Made by a program: the position numbers and the translations under genes. A stretch of DNA of 48,416 nucleotides from Bacteroidota bacterium (GTDB lineage: Bacteria > Bacteroidota > Bacteroidia > Flavobacteriales > Flavobacteriaceae): assembly GCA_023390775.1 (NCBI GenBank), contig JAEWCF010000051.1, positions 1-48,416 of the forward strand. Direction: 5' to 3'. Below are positions 32,674 through 41,209 of this stretch, one piece after another (position 1 is the stretch's first letter; every line of letters begins with the position of its first letter). The notes beneath the pieces were generated by a model that was not told the DNA's origin, did no database searches, and saw only the letters and a program-made list of their open reading frames with translations.

Positions 32674-33990
32674 ATGAGTACGCAAACGATGCCGTTCGTG
32701 GCATACAAAGTAAAAGATATTTCGCTGGCCGCGTGGGGCCGCAAGGAAATCGAGCTCGCCGAGGCCGAAATGCCCGGATTGATGGCGCTTCGCCGCGAGT
32801 ACGGCGCATCGCAGCCCTTGAAGGGCGCGCGCATTGCCGGTTGCCTCCACATGACCATTCAGACCGCCGTTTTGATCGAGACGCTGATCGCGCTCGGCGC
32901 CGAGGTGACCTGGTCATCGTGCAACATTTTCTCCACTCAGGACCAGGCCGCTGCCGCGATTGCCGCCGCCGGGATCCAGGTTTACGCGTGGAAGGGCATG
33001 AACGAAGAGGAATTTGACTGGTGCATCGAGCAGACGCTTTTCTTTGGCGAAGAACGCCAGCCGCTCAACATGATCCTCGACGACGGGGGCGATTTGACCA
33101 ACATGGTCTTTGACCGCTATCCTGAACTGATCGACGGGATCAAAGGATTGTCTGAAGAGACGACCACCGGCGTGCACAGGCTTTACGAGCGCATGAAAAA
33201 CGGGACACTTCCGATGCCTGCCATCAATGTGAACGACTCGGTCACGAAATCCAAATTCGACAATAAATACGGCTGTAAGGAAAGCGCCGTGGATGCGATT
33301 CGTCGCGCAACCGACGTCATGCTGGCCGGCAAACGCGTCGTGGTTTGTGGCTACGGCGATGTGGGCAAGGGAACAGCGGCTTCTTTCCGAGGTGCCGGTT
33401 CCATCGTGACCGTGACCGAGATCGACCCGATCTGCGCGCTCCAGGCCGCCATGGATGGTTACGAGGTGAAGAAACTGGACACGGTAGTGGGCAACGCCGA
33501 CATCATCATCACGACCACCGGAAACAAGGACATCGTGGTGGGCCGTCACTTCGAGAAGATGAAGGACAAGACCATCGTGTGCAACATCGGGCACTTTGAC
33601 AACGAGATCGACATGGCGTGGCTCAACAAGAACCACGGTTCTTCAAAAATTGAGATCAAGCCGCAGGTGGACAAATATACCATTGCAGGCAAGGACATCA
33701 TCATTTTGGCCGAGGGCCGACTGGTGAACCTTGGTTGCGCGACCGGACACCCGAGCTTTGTGATGAGTAACTCATTTACCAACCAGACGCTGGCGCAAAT
33801 CGAACTCTGGACCAACAGCGATGCCTACGAGAACCAGGTTTACATGCTCCCGAAACACCTCGACGAAAAGGTGGCGGCCCTGCACCTGGAGAAACTGGGC
33901 GTAGAACTGGAAACCCTTAACGACGAGCAGGCCAAGTACATTGGCGTGGAGGTCAAGGGGCCGTTCAAGCCTGAGTATTACAGATATTAA
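32674..33990 (+). CDS. ahcY: S-adenosylhomocysteine hydrolase
   Basis: A 438-residue cytoplasmic enzyme that splits S-adenosylhomocysteine to adenosine and homocysteine with tightly bound NAD, relieving product inhibition of methyltransferases. AGCLHMTIQTAVLIETL, SSCNIFSTQDQAAAAI and GVHRLYERM are substrate-site segments. The NAD fold is VVVCGYGDVGKGTAASF near residue 224, and the C-terminus ends FKPEYYRY, whose Lys and Tyr reach into the neighbouring subunit's NAD site. It is a single-gene unit with its own promoter and a strong terminator. The many SAM-using enzymes in this window make its role natural, but it is a general housekeeping gene. Confidence 0.97.
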   Translation: MSTQTMPFVAYKVKDISLAAWGRKEIELAEAEMPGLMALRREYGASQPLKGARIAGCLHMTIQTAVLIETLIALGAEVTWSSCNIFSTQDQAAAAIAAAGIQVYAWKGMNEEEFDWCIEQTLFFGEERQPLNMILDDGGDLTNMVFDRYPELIDGIKGLSEETTTGVHRLYERMKNGTLPMPAINVNDSVTKSKFDNKYGCKESAVDAIRRATDVMLAGKRVVVCGYGDVGKGTAASFRGAGSIVTVTEIDPICALQAAMDGYEVKKLDTVVGNADIIITTTGNKDIVVGRHFEKMKDKTIVCNIGHFDNEIDMAWLNKNHGSSKIEIKPQVDKYTIAGKDIIILAEGRLVNLGCATGHPSFVMSNSFTNQTLAQIELWTNSDAYENQVYMLPKHLDEKVAALHLEKLGVELETLNDEQAKYIGVEVKGPFKPEYYRY

Positions 33991-33993
33991 AAA

Positions 33994-34016
33994 AACCGGC
34001 TTAGGCCGGTTTTTTT
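33994..34016 (+). terminator. Intrinsic terminator of ahcY
   Basis: AACCGGC pairs with GCCGGTT around TTAG at 33994-34011, with A before and a run of T after, so it may work in both directions. Confidence 0.9.
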
Positions 34017-34019
34017 GTC

Positions 34020-34875
34020 CAATGTCCAATGTCCATTGTCGAACGGAGCTGCCGGTAACTTTATTTGATCATTGGTTAGTGGTCGCGAGTTTTGGGACGA
34101 GAACCGTGAACCGTAAAGTATTTTATAGGTAAACTATCAAGCCACCGGTAACCGCACTCGTGCTGATAGCTGACGGCTTTCACTAAAATTTCTACGGTCA
34201 AACCGCAAGGCCCATATCTGCGAGGTCGCGATCTTGCGGGCGGGTGGTGGGGGAGATTTTTTGTGAACTTTCTGTGTCCACACTCCTATGTTTTGAGTTT
34301 TGGGTTATGAGTTTTGGGAAGTAAACCGTAAACTGTCAATTGTAAACTATGACTCCCTCAGTGACCGAAATCAAGCTGATAGCTGATAGCTGACAGCCTT
34401 CTGCCCCCTTTGTTTTGAGTTCTGAGTTTTGGGTTATGGGACGGTAAATAGTGAACCGTGAACTATCAACCGTAAGCCGTGAACCTTCCGTGCCCCAGTG
34501 CCCCTTTTTATAGGGCCCTGTATCGATTCATGGGACGGTAAACCATAAAGTCCTGGACAACCGCAATCAAGCTGATAGCTGACGGCTGATGGCTGATAGC
34601 TTTCCGTGCCCTTTGTTTTGAGTTCTGAGTTTTGGGTTATCGGACGGTAAATAGTGAACCGTTAACTGTAAACCGTAAACCGTGAACCTTCCGTGCCCCA
34701 GTGCCCCTTTTTATAGGGCCCTGTATCGATTCATGGGACGGTAAACCGTGAAGTCCTGGACAACCGCAATCAAGCTGATAGCTGACGGCTGATGGCTGAT
34801 AGCTTTTTTATGTTTTTATTACGAATCGCCTTCCAACTTATTTCCTAATTTTAGGATTAACTAAAAACCAAACTC
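34020..34875. other. Non-coding, repeat-rich gap between ahcY and the small lipoproteins
   Basis: No gene seen. It contains CCAATGTCCAATGTCCATTG near 34018, an inverted pair CCGCAAG (34203-34209) / CTTGCGG (34233-34239), then recurring phrases such as GTTTTGAGTTTTGGGTTATG, AAACCGTAAACTGTCAATTG and CTGATAGCTGATAGCTGAC. Positions 34408-34806 are a tandem duplication listed separately. Confidence 0.8.
34408..34806. repeat. 203-bp tandem duplication
   Basis: Copy 1 (34408-34610) and copy 2 (34611-34806) both begin CTTTGTTTTGAGTTCTGAG, share CCCCAGTGCCCCTTTTTATA, GGGCCCTGTATCGATTCATG and GTCCTGGACAACCGCAATC, and end with GCTGATGGCTGATAGCTTT. They differ by a few point changes and by the number of short AACCGT phrases. 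A degenerate third unit precedes them at 34269-34407. Confidence 0.85.
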
Positions 34876-35235
34876 ATGAAAAAATTATTGTTGATGGCGG
34901 CTGCCGTAGGTGTATTGACGGTGACCGCTTGTAAAAAGGAAGTGGAAACCGAACAGGAAACCGAGATGAATGCCGATGGCACCGTAACCACCGAAACCGA
35001 CACGGATGTGGATTATGACCTGAGGCTGGACGAAGCCGAACGCGAATGGAACGAGGCCGAGGCCAATATTGAGGCTGCGGTAGCCAAGGGCGATGCGGCG
35101 GCTGAGAAAGCGGCCCGCGAGGCATCGGCGAAAGCCAAAACTGCCTGGGAAGAGACTAAGGCTGAAATGAAAGAGGCGGGACAGGAAACCAAGGAAGCCT
35201 ATAACCGTACGCTCGAACGAGCCAAAATCGACTAA
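34876..35235 (+). CDS. Small charged lipoprotein, first of a tandem pair
   Basis: A 119-residue protein. The signal peptide ends in a lipobox, TVTAC|KK (Cys near residue 19). The mature part begins with an acidic Thr/Glu stretch (ETEQETEMNADGTVTTETDT) and continues as one long charged helix, RLDEAEREWNEAEANIEAAV and KAAREASAKAKTAWEETKAE, rich in Ala, Glu and Lys. This could pack as a coiled coil, as in LEA-like or YtxH-like envelope proteins; no activity is suggested. Ten bases separate it from a paralogue with the same layout. Confidence 0.78.
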   Translation: MKKLLLMAAAVGVLTVTACKKEVETEQETEMNADGTVTTETDTDVDYDLRLDEAEREWNEAEANIEAAVAKGDAAAEKAAREASAKAKTAWEETKAEMKEAGQETKEAYNRTLERAKID

Positions 35236-35244
35236 TCCTTACCG

Positions 35245-35625
35245 ATGAAGAGAGTCTTTCTTACAATCGCAATCATCGCCGCCTTTAGCTGTAAACGCGA
35301 GACGACGGTTACAGAGACGACGACCGTCAATCCCGATGGCTCGACTTCAACCGTGACCAAGACCACTACCGATTATGATATCAGGCTTCGGAAGGCCGAA
35401 GATGAATATCGGGTGGCCGAAGATTGCGTACGCATTGCACGGGAACGGGGTGACACCGAGGCCGAAAGAATCGCAAGGGAGGCAGCGGCGAAGGCAAAGA
35501 CCGCTTGGGAGGCTACCAAAGCCGAACTCGGGAAGGCTGCCGACAAGACCCGCGAAGCCTTTGAAAAAGCCGAGGAGAGAATCGATCGCGTGGTCGACAA
35601 GAAAGACACCATTATCGTGAAATGA
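35245..35625 (+). CDS. Small charged lipoprotein, second of a tandem pair
   Basis: A 126-residue paralogue of the gene before it. The lipobox is AFSC|KR (Cys near residue 16). It shares TTTVNPDGSTSTVTKTTTDY with the NADGTVTTETDTDVDY stretch of its partner, then the helical EREAAAKAKTAWEATKAEL-type segment (here IAREAAAKAKTAWEATKAEL). It differs by two cysteine positions and a longer C-terminal tail, RIDRVVDKKDTIIVK. The pair arose by gene duplication, and both should be lipid-anchored. A terminator follows at once. Confidence 0.78.
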   Translation: MKRVFLTIAIIAAFSCKRETTVTETTTVNPDGSTSTVTKTTTDYDIRLRKAEDEYRVAEDCVRIARERGDTEAERIAREAAAKAKTAWEATKAELGKAADKTREAFEKAEERIDRVVDKKDTIIVK

Positions 35626-35628
35626 CAG

Positions 35629-35654
35629 AAACCGCCGAGAGGCGGTTTTCTTTT
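35629..35654 (+). terminator. Terminator after the tandem lipoproteins
   Basis: AAACCGCC and GGCGGTTT close a GAGA tetraloop at 35629-35648, then TCTTTTT. Confidence 0.88.
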
Positions 35655-35707
35655 TGCAATCAGGAATCAGTGCGATAAGTGCAACTGCGCATATTATTGT
35701 AGAATTT

Positions 35708-35822
35708 GCGTGAGCGGTGGAGCCGGCATCCTTTTGCGAGGGACGAGCAAAAGATAGAGGCGACGACGCGACGGCGCGCAAAATGACCCGAAAAAGGAAA
35801 AATACCTTGCGCCGGCACGCCC
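35708..35822 (+). repeat. GCGTGAGCG-family long repeat
   Basis: Begins GCGTGAGCGGTGGAGCCGGC, has the inner hairpin arms ATCCTTTTGC and GCAAAAGAT, continues GACGACGCGACGGCGCGC and ends CTTGCGCCGGCACGCCC. It fills the gap between the lipoprotein terminator and the rpmA terminator. Confidence 0.8.
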
Positions 35823-35833
35823 AAAAAATGCAT

Positions 35834-35861
35834 AAAAAAAAGGCCGCTTTTTAGCAGCCTT
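35834..35861 (-). terminator. Terminator of rplU-rpmA
   Basis: On the minus strand AAGGCTGC pairs with GCGGCCTT (one mismatch) around TAAAAA, followed by a T-run of eight. Confidence 0.82.
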
Positions 35862-35878
35862 TTATTTTGATCAATCGC

Positions 35879-36139
35879 TTATGCCTCGAATGGCAAAATG
35901 GATACGAATGACTTGTTGTCTCCTTTTTTCTGGAATTTTACGATCCCGTCAACCTGAGCGTGCAACGTGTGGTCTTTGCTCATGTAAACGTTTGGACCCG
36001 GATTGTGCTTGGAGCCGCGCTGGCGAACGATGATGTTGCCTGCCGCCGCTGCCTGGCCTCCGTAAATCTTAACACCTAAGCGTTTCGATTCTGATTCGCG
36101 TCCGTTCTTGGAACTACCGACACCTTTCTTGTGAGCCAT
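35879..36139 (-). CDS. rpmA: 50S ribosomal protein L27
   Basis: An 86-residue large-subunit protein whose N-terminus reaches the peptidyl-transferase centre. AHKKGVGSSKNGRESESKRL, the Gly-rich RQRGSKHNPGPNV and DGIVKFQKK are typical. It starts MAHKKG, without the cleavable N-terminal extension found in Firmicutes. It follows rplU by 23 bases, the conserved order. Confidence 0.97.
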   Translation of the reverse strand: MAHKKGVGSSKNGRESESKRLGVKIYGGQAAAAGNIIVRQRGSKHNPGPNVYMSKDHTLHAQVDGIVKFQKKGDNKSFVSILPFEA

Positions 36140-36162
36140 GACGTTTTTCTATTAAGTGTTAA

Positions 36163-36522
36163 TTATTCTTGAGTTGTTTCTTCTTTGGCGGCTTTCTTCT
36201 TGCCCGCGCCCGGAAGCGTGATGCCCGAGATCTGGATCTGCGTCAAGGACTGACGGTGACCGTTCCTCTTTTTGAAACCTTTCCTTCTCTTCTTCTTGAA
36301 GACGATTACTTTGTCACCTTTAAGGTGCTGGAGCACTTTGGCTTCTACCGAAGCTCCATCTATAGCCGGGGCGCCCAAAGTGATGCTTCCGTTGTCATCA
36401 AGCAAAAGAACTTTCGCGAATGAAACCGCGTCGCCCTCGTTGCCTTCCAGACGGTGAACATACACCTTCAGGTCTTTGCTTACTTTGAATTGTTGCCCTG
36501 CTATCTCTACGATTGCATACAT
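36163..36522 (-). CDS. rplU: 50S ribosomal protein L21
   Basis: A 119-residue large-subunit protein. MYAIVEIAGQQFKVSKD and VIVFKKKRRKGFKKRNGHRQ are diagnostic. Beyond the usual end near residue 102 it has a charged tail, GAGKKKAAKEETTQE, a common Bacteroidota extension. It is the first gene of the rplU-rpmA operon and has the clearest promoter of the window on the minus strand. Confidence 0.97.
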   Translation of the reverse strand: MYAIVEIAGQQFKVSKDLKVYVHRLEGNEGDAVSFAKVLLLDDNGSITLGAPAIDGASVEAKVLQHLKGDKVIVFKKKRRKGFKKRNGHRQSLTQIQISGITLPGAGKKKAAKEETTQE

Positions 36523-36554
36523 AACAATGAAATTAGTTGTTTATAAAATGGATG

Positions 36555-36584
36555 CAAATGTAGTTGATTTTTTGGAATTGGCAA
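36555..36584 (-). promoter_or_regulatory. Bacteroidota-type promoter of rplU-rpmA
   Basis: On the minus strand TTG (36582-36584) is followed after 19 bases by TACATTTG (36555-36562), matching the -33/-7 consensus. The start codon at 36522 is 33 bases downstream. Confidence 0.78.
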
Positions 36585-36957
36585 GGGGTGGAGGAAAAAT
36601 GTTGAGGGTTAACGGTAGACGGTTTACAGCTTACGGTTTGGCGGCGTTAAAACTTGAACTTTTAAACTTCATAGATGAAGGGGCACAGGAAAACGGGGGC
36701 ACAAATTAAGGTTGTTGGTTGATAGTTGGTAGTTGATAGCGCCAAAACCTGAACACGACGGGTGACGGAGCACAGGGGCACGGGGGCACAGAGGCGATTT
36801 ACTGAAACTTGGGAATAAAGGCGTGTTAGTCCGGAACTGAATGGTTGGCGGGATGAGAATAGGTTGCTTTTAAGGAAGTACGCTATTAATTAAGATGATC
36901 GACTTTACTGGTAAGTTATCCACAATTAACAAAATGTACGGTTTCCCCATAAATCAC

Positions 36958-36986
36958 ACCTCAAAGGTTTTAGAAACCTTTGAGGT
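36958..36986. repeat. Perfect ACCTCAAAGG palindrome
   Basis: ACCTCAAAGGTTT at 36958-36970, loop TAG, AAACCTTTGAGGT at 36974-36986. Same arms as the split copy at 4121. Confidence 0.88.
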
Positions 36987-37158
36987 TGTATGGTAAAACG
37001 ATTTTTCGGACAGTTATCAACAATTTGGCTACTGTACTTCCCTACGTCGGACCATCACAAACAACATTGGCGCAGTGGCAAAAAACAATAGAAAAATGAT
37101 TTCTCGAAACAATTTTATATGAGGTCAAAATAATTCCGATTATGCATTCGTAACGGTA

Positions 37159-37330
37159 ATCTGTAAACCCTCCTGCCCGTGTGCCCCCTTTCTGCATTTA
37201 AATCACAATATCCCGGCTCACATCTGTAAACCGGTACCCGTTAACCGTAAACCCTCCGTGCCCCTGTGCCGCCTTTCTGCATTTAAATCACAATATCCCG
37301 GCTCACATCTGTAAACTGTAAACCGTAAAC
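37159..37330. repeat. 85-bp tandem duplication
   Basis: The block TCTGCATTTAAATCACAATA followed by TCCCGGCTCACATCTGTAAAC occurs at 37191 and again at 37276. Each copy is preceded by a GTAAACCCTCC-type phrase and GTGCCCC words. Confidence 0.82.
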
Positions 37331-37402
37331 CGTCATCCCTCCGTGCCCCCTTGCCCCTGTAGTCTCTTCGTCTTTCCTCATTAGACATTCGACATAAAAT
37401 CA

Positions 37403-37410
37403 TACATTTG
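37403..37410 (+). promoter_or_regulatory. Putative -7 box TACATTTG of the M16 gene pair
   Basis: TACATTTG fits TAnnTTTG and lies 58 bases before the first ATG. The -33 box is unclear. Confidence 0.5.
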
Positions 37411-37468
37411 GCGTAACAAAGCAAAAAAGCATCCTACTTATTACGCGAATTAAAAATTACTAATCTTT

Positions 37469-38794
37469 ATGAAAAACACACTAATGGCTTTAAGTGCTGC
37501 GCTTACCTTGGGGGCATCGGCAACGGCCCAGAAAGTTGCGTTCGAGGAATACAAACTGGACAACGGGCTGCACGTGATCCTGCACAATGACCCGTCGGCA
37601 CCGGTGGTGATCACCTCGGTGATGTACCATGTGGGCGCCAAGGACGAAAACCCGGAGCGTACCGGTTTTGCGCACTTTTTTGAGCACTTGCTGTTTGAAG
37701 GGACACAAAATATCCAGCGCGGCGAATGGTTCAAGATCGTAACCTCAAACGGCGGAACCAACAACGCCAATACTTCGGACGACCGTACGTATTATTTCGA
37801 GGTTTTCCCATCGAACAATCTGGAACTTGGGCTGTGGATGGAATCGGAACGCCTGATGCATCCCGTGATCAACCAGATCGGCGTCGATACCCAGAACGAG
37901 GTCGTGAAAGAGGAAAAACGCCTCCGCGTAGACAACCAGCCGTATGGTAACCTTTTGGCTGAAGTCAAGAAAAACCTGTTTTTCAAACACCCTTACCGGT
38001 GGGCAACCATCGGATCCATGGAACACCTTGACGCCGCAACGCTCCAGGAATTCCAGGATTTCAACAAGAAATTCTACGTCCCGAACAACGCCGTCCTGGT
38101 AGTTGCAGGAGACATCAACGTGGCCAAGGCAAAGGAATGGATCCAGAAATATTTTGGCCCTATACCGCGTGGCGCCGAGGTCAAGCGCCAGACATTTGTG
38201 GAAGAACCCATTACAAAGACCATTAGGGCCACCTATCAGGACCCCAACATCCAAATCCCCATGGTCGTGGCGGCCTACCGCACCCCTTCGATGAAAACGC
38301 GCGATGCACGCGTACTTGACATGATCTCGACCATCCTGAGCGACGGCAAGAGCTCGCGTCTGTACAAAAAGATTGTGGACGACAAGAAAATGGCGCTGCA
38401 GATTGGTGCCTTCAGCTTCAACCAGGAAGATTACGGATCTTACATCCTCTACGGAATGCCGCAGGGCGATACCAAGACCGAGGCCATCCTGAAGGAAGTG
38501 GACGACGAGATCGTGAAGCTGCAGACCGAACTCATTTCGGAACGCGACCTTCAAAAGCTCAAGAACAAATATGACAACAACTATGTGAGCAGCAACTCCA
38601 CAGTTGAAGGCGTCGCCGAAAACCTGGCATCCTATTACCTTCTTTACGGAGATGTGAACCTTGTCAATACCGAAATCGAGATTTACCGTTCCATCACCCG
38701 TGAGGAAATCCGCGACGTTGCCAAAAAATACCTGAATCCAAACCAAAGGCTGATCCTTGACTATGTTCCGGCCAAAGACAAAGCTCAAAACTAA
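37469..38794 (+). CDS. M16-family zinc peptidase, active subunit
   Basis: A 441-residue exported protease. The signal peptide ends SATAQ (residues 1-21). The inverted zinc motif HFFEH near residue 69 and the downstream Glu in NEVVKEEKRLR are both present, so the metal site is complete. The C-terminal half has the usual inactive clamshell domain (GKSSRLYKKIVDDKKM). It should work in the periplasm or outer membrane as a processing peptidase. The next gene, an M16 homologue without the zinc site, starts four bases later, so the two probably form an active/inactive heterodimer like mitochondrial processing peptidase. The substrate is unknown. Confidence 0.92.
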   Translation: MKNTLMALSAALTLGASATAQKVAFEEYKLDNGLHVILHNDPSAPVVITSVMYHVGAKDENPERTGFAHFFEHLLFEGTQNIQRGEWFKIVTSNGGTNNANTSDDRTYYFEVFPSNNLELGLWMESERLMHPVINQIGVDTQNEVVKEEKRLRVDNQPYGNLLAEVKKNLFFKHPYRWATIGSMEHLDAATLQEFQDFNKKFYVPNNAVLVVAGDINVAKAKEWIQKYFGPIPRGAEVKRQTFVEEPITKTIRATYQDPNIQIPMVVAAYRTPSMKTRDARVLDMISTILSDGKSSRLYKKIVDDKKMALQIGAFSFNQEDYGSYILYGMPQGDTKTEAILKEVDDEIVKLQTELISERDLQKLKNKYDNNYVSSNSTVEGVAENLASYYLLYGDVNLVNTEIEIYRSITREEIRDVAKKYLNPNQRLILDYVPAKDKAQN

Positions 38795-38798
38795 CAAG

Positions 38799-40859
38799 AT
38801 GAAAAAGACGATTATACTCTTAACCAGCCTGTTTTTAACCTTATCTATGGAAGCACAAAACCGACCGCAGCCCAAGCCGGGCCCGGCACCTGCGATTAAG
38901 GTGAAAAAACCCGAAACTTTCACGCTTCCCAACGGCCTCAAGGTCATGGTCGTGGAAAACCACAAATTGCCACGCGTCACGTTCAACCTGACCATCGATA
39001 CCGCTCCGTTTGCCGAAGGAGCCAAGAAAGGCGTCGATGACCTGACCAGCAGCCTCATCGGCAGCGGAACCAAAAAGATTTCAAAAGATGCCTTCAATGA
39101 GGAGGTTGACTTTTTGGGTGCCGAAATCAACTTCAGCTCGACGGGCGCCTACGCCAGTTCACTGTCCAAGTATGCGGCCCGCGTTCTCGAACTCATGGCC
39201 GATGGTGCGCTGAACCCCGTCTTTACCCAGGAGGAACTGGACAAGGAAAAAGCCAAGATGCTCGACGGGCTCAAGAGCCAGGAAAAGAGCGTGCCTGCGG
39301 TCGCATCGCGCGTAACCAACGTATTGGCGTTTGGGAAAAATCACCCAATGGGTGAATACCTCAGCGAGGAGACGATCAAAAACGTGACCCTTGCCGATGT
39401 CCAGCAGCACTACCGCACGTATTTCGTGCCCGGAAATGCGTACCTGGTTGTCATTGGCGACGTGAATTTCAAGGACACCAAGAAAATGGTTGAAAAACTG
39501 TTTGGTTCGTGGACAAAAGGCGTCGCTCCAAGGCTGACCTATACCGATCCTCAAAACGTGCAGTACACCCAATTGAACTTTGTCGACATGCCGAATGCCG
39601 TGCAATCGGAGATTGCGCTGGTCAATACCGTGAAGCTCGAAATGAAGGATCCCGACTATTTCCCGGTGATCCTGGCCAACCAGGTGCTTGGCGGTGACTT
39701 CAACAGCTACCTCAACATGAACCTTCGCGAGGCGCATGGCTGGACTTACGGGGCTCGTTCCGGCCTTAATGCAAGCCGTTGGGTAACGCCTTTCAAGGCG
39801 AGTTCGCAGGTGCGCAACGCGGTGACCGACAGCGCCGTTGTGGAGTTCCTCAAGGAAATCAAACGCATCCGCACCGAGAAAGTTACCGACGAAGTCCTCA
39901 ACAACGTTAAGGCCGGATACATTGGGCGCTTCGTGATGCAGATCGAGAAGCCGCAAACCGTCGCCCGTTACGCGCTCAACATCGAGACCGAAGGCCTTCC
40001 CGCCGACTTCTACGAAAACTACATCAAGAACATCAACGCCGTGACCCCTGCCGATGTCCAGCGTGTGGCCCAGAAATATTTCATGGGCGACAACATCCGC
40101 ATCGTTGTGGTGGGCAAGGGTTCCGAAGTGCTGCCTGCGCTCGAGAAACTGACATGGGAAGGCAAGCCGATGCCGATTTTCTACTTTGACAAATTTGGGA
40201 ATCCGGTTGCCAAGCCGGTTGCCGTAAAGCCCCTACCTGCCGGAATGAACGCCAAGACCGTCTTTGAAAATTACATCAAGGCCGTCGGCGGAGACAAGGC
40301 GCTTAAGGGCATCAAGTCCATGGCGATCAATGCCACGGGCACCATCCAGGGCACGCCGCTCGAGTTGACGCAGAAATTCTCTGCGGGAAATAAAATGGCC
40401 GTCGAACTCAAGGCGATGGGCATGACCGTGATGAAACAAGTGGTCAATGACAAGGGCGCCTACACCATGCAGCAGGGCCAGCGGAAAGATCTCCAGGGAG
40501 CAGAACTTGCCGAAATGAAGGAAGGTGCCAATACTTTTGACGAACTGATGCTGGTCAACAAAGCGTCGGCGACATTGTCAGGCATTGAAAACATCAATGG
40601 AACCGATGCCTATGTGATCAAGGATGACAAATCCACCTTCTACTATGACGTGAAAAACGGACTCAAGGTAGCCGAAAGCAAAACTTCGGAACAGGGAGGC
40701 CAGCAAATGACGCAAACCCGATATTTTAGCGATTACCGCGACGTGAAGGGCGTCAAGATTCCTTACAAGACCGTCCTCAGCGTGGGCGGGCAGGAGATCG
40801 AATTCATCAACACCGATGTCAAGATCAACGAAGGGGTCGCCGATACCGACTTCCAATAG
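38799..40859 (+). CDS. M16-like protein without zinc site, fused to a LolA-like domain
   Basis: A 686-residue exported protein; the signal peptide ends MEAQ (residue 19). Residues 40-460 are M16-like (FTLPNGLKVMVVENHKLPRV, ARYALNIETEGLPADFYENY), but where HxxEH should be, the sequence reads GVDDLTSSLIGSGTK, so it cannot bind zinc. Near residue 490 a new domain begins (NYIKAVGGDKALKGIKSMAI), with YVIKDDKSTFYYDVKNG and YFSDYRDVKGVKIPYKT. This is the beta-rich pattern of LolA/LolB-like lipid-binding domains of Bacteroidota outer-membrane proteins. The fusion suggests binding of an acylated or hydrophobic substrate for the active subunit. I start at ATG 38799, four bases after the first gene. Confidence 0.9.
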   Translation: MKKTIILLTSLFLTLSMEAQNRPQPKPGPAPAIKVKKPETFTLPNGLKVMVVENHKLPRVTFNLTIDTAPFAEGAKKGVDDLTSSLIGSGTKKISKDAFNEEVDFLGAEINFSSTGAYASSLSKYAARVLELMADGALNPVFTQEELDKEKAKMLDGLKSQEKSVPAVASRVTNVLAFGKNHPMGEYLSEETIKNVTLADVQQHYRTYFVPGNAYLVVIGDVNFKDTKKMVEKLFGSWTKGVAPRLTYTDPQNVQYTQLNFVDMPNAVQSEIALVNTVKLEMKDPDYFPVILANQVLGGDFNSYLNMNLREAHGWTYGARSGLNASRWVTPFKASSQVRNAVTDSAVVEFLKEIKRIRTEKVTDEVLNNVKAGYIGRFVMQIEKPQTVARYALNIETEGLPADFYENYIKNINAVTPADVQRVAQKYFMGDNIRIVVVGKGSEVLPALEKLTWEGKPMPIFYFDKFGNPVAKPVAVKPLPAGMNAKTVFENYIKAVGGDKALKGIKSMAINATGTIQGTPLELTQKFSAGNKMAVELKAMGMTVMKQVVNDKGAYTMQQGQRKDLQGAELAEMKEGANTFDELMLVNKASATLSGIENINGTDAYVIKDDKSTFYYDVKNGLKVAESKTSEQGGQQMTQTRYFSDYRDVKGVKIPYKTVLSVGGQEIEFINTDVKINEGVADTDFQ

Positions 40860-40863
40860 AAAA

Positions 40864-40888
40864 GGCCGCCTTAGGGCGGCTTTTTTTT
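40864..40888 (+). terminator. Terminator of the M16 operon
   Basis: GCCGCC (40865-40870) pairs with GGCGGC (40875-40880) around TTAG, then eight T. Confidence 0.9.
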
Positions 40889-40996
40889 ATTATAAATTAT
40901 AAATTTTGAATTGGGGTTTGGTGTTATTCGAGAAACTGGGCGTTCCTATTGAAGACAGCTAAAAATAAATTCAGGCTTTGATTCAGCTCTTTTTTT

Positions 40997-41133
40997 GGGT
41001 GTGCCGGTGCAAGGCATTTTGCGTTGACCTGAACCGGGAACGGCACCGTCGCGCTGTCCGCTGTGTCTTTTATGGCCGGCCTGCGCCTGGCGGCTCCGCA
41101 CGGCCAAAAAAGTACGCCGCTGCCATCGCTCAC
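40997..41133 (-). repeat. GCGTGAGCG-family long repeat, minus orientation
   Basis: Read on the minus strand it begins GTGAGCGATGGCAGCGGCGT, has inner arms ACTTTTTTGGCC and GGCCATAAAAGACACAGCGG, then GACAGCGCGACGGTGCCG, and ends GCACCGGCACACCC. It lies between the M16 operon and the VOC gene. Confidence 0.75.
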
Positions 41134-41209
41134 ATAATTTCCCGGTAAAAATTTGCATCGTGATTTACAATTGCGACCTTTAACCTGCAACAATGTTAAA
41201 GCAATCGCC

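Larger units (their letters stand above)
36585..37402. other. Non-coding, repeat-rich gap between rplU and the M16 genes
   Basis: No gene seen. It holds AACGGTAGACGGTTTACAGC and GGGGCACAGGGGCACGG-like phrases (36600-36800), a perfect palindrome at 36958-36986, and an 85-bp tandem duplication at 37159-37330. Confidence 0.8.

Noticed and set aside
32914..33636. A 240-codon minus-strand frame inside ahcY
   Set aside because: His/Asp/Val-rich low-quality sequence, opposite a clear housekeeping enzyme.
34408..34806. Possible CRISPR or integron array
   Set aside because: Only two long copies with no spacer structure, attC sites or integrase.
36476..36709. A 77-codon frame over the rplU promoter
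   Set aside because: It is made of promoter and repeat phrases and reads across the rplU start on the other strand.
37745..39130. A 461-codon open frame on the minus strand opposite the M16 genes
   Set aside because: It is antisense to two well-recognised peptidases, has no family motif and spans their junction. Long antisense frames are common in DNA of this base composition.
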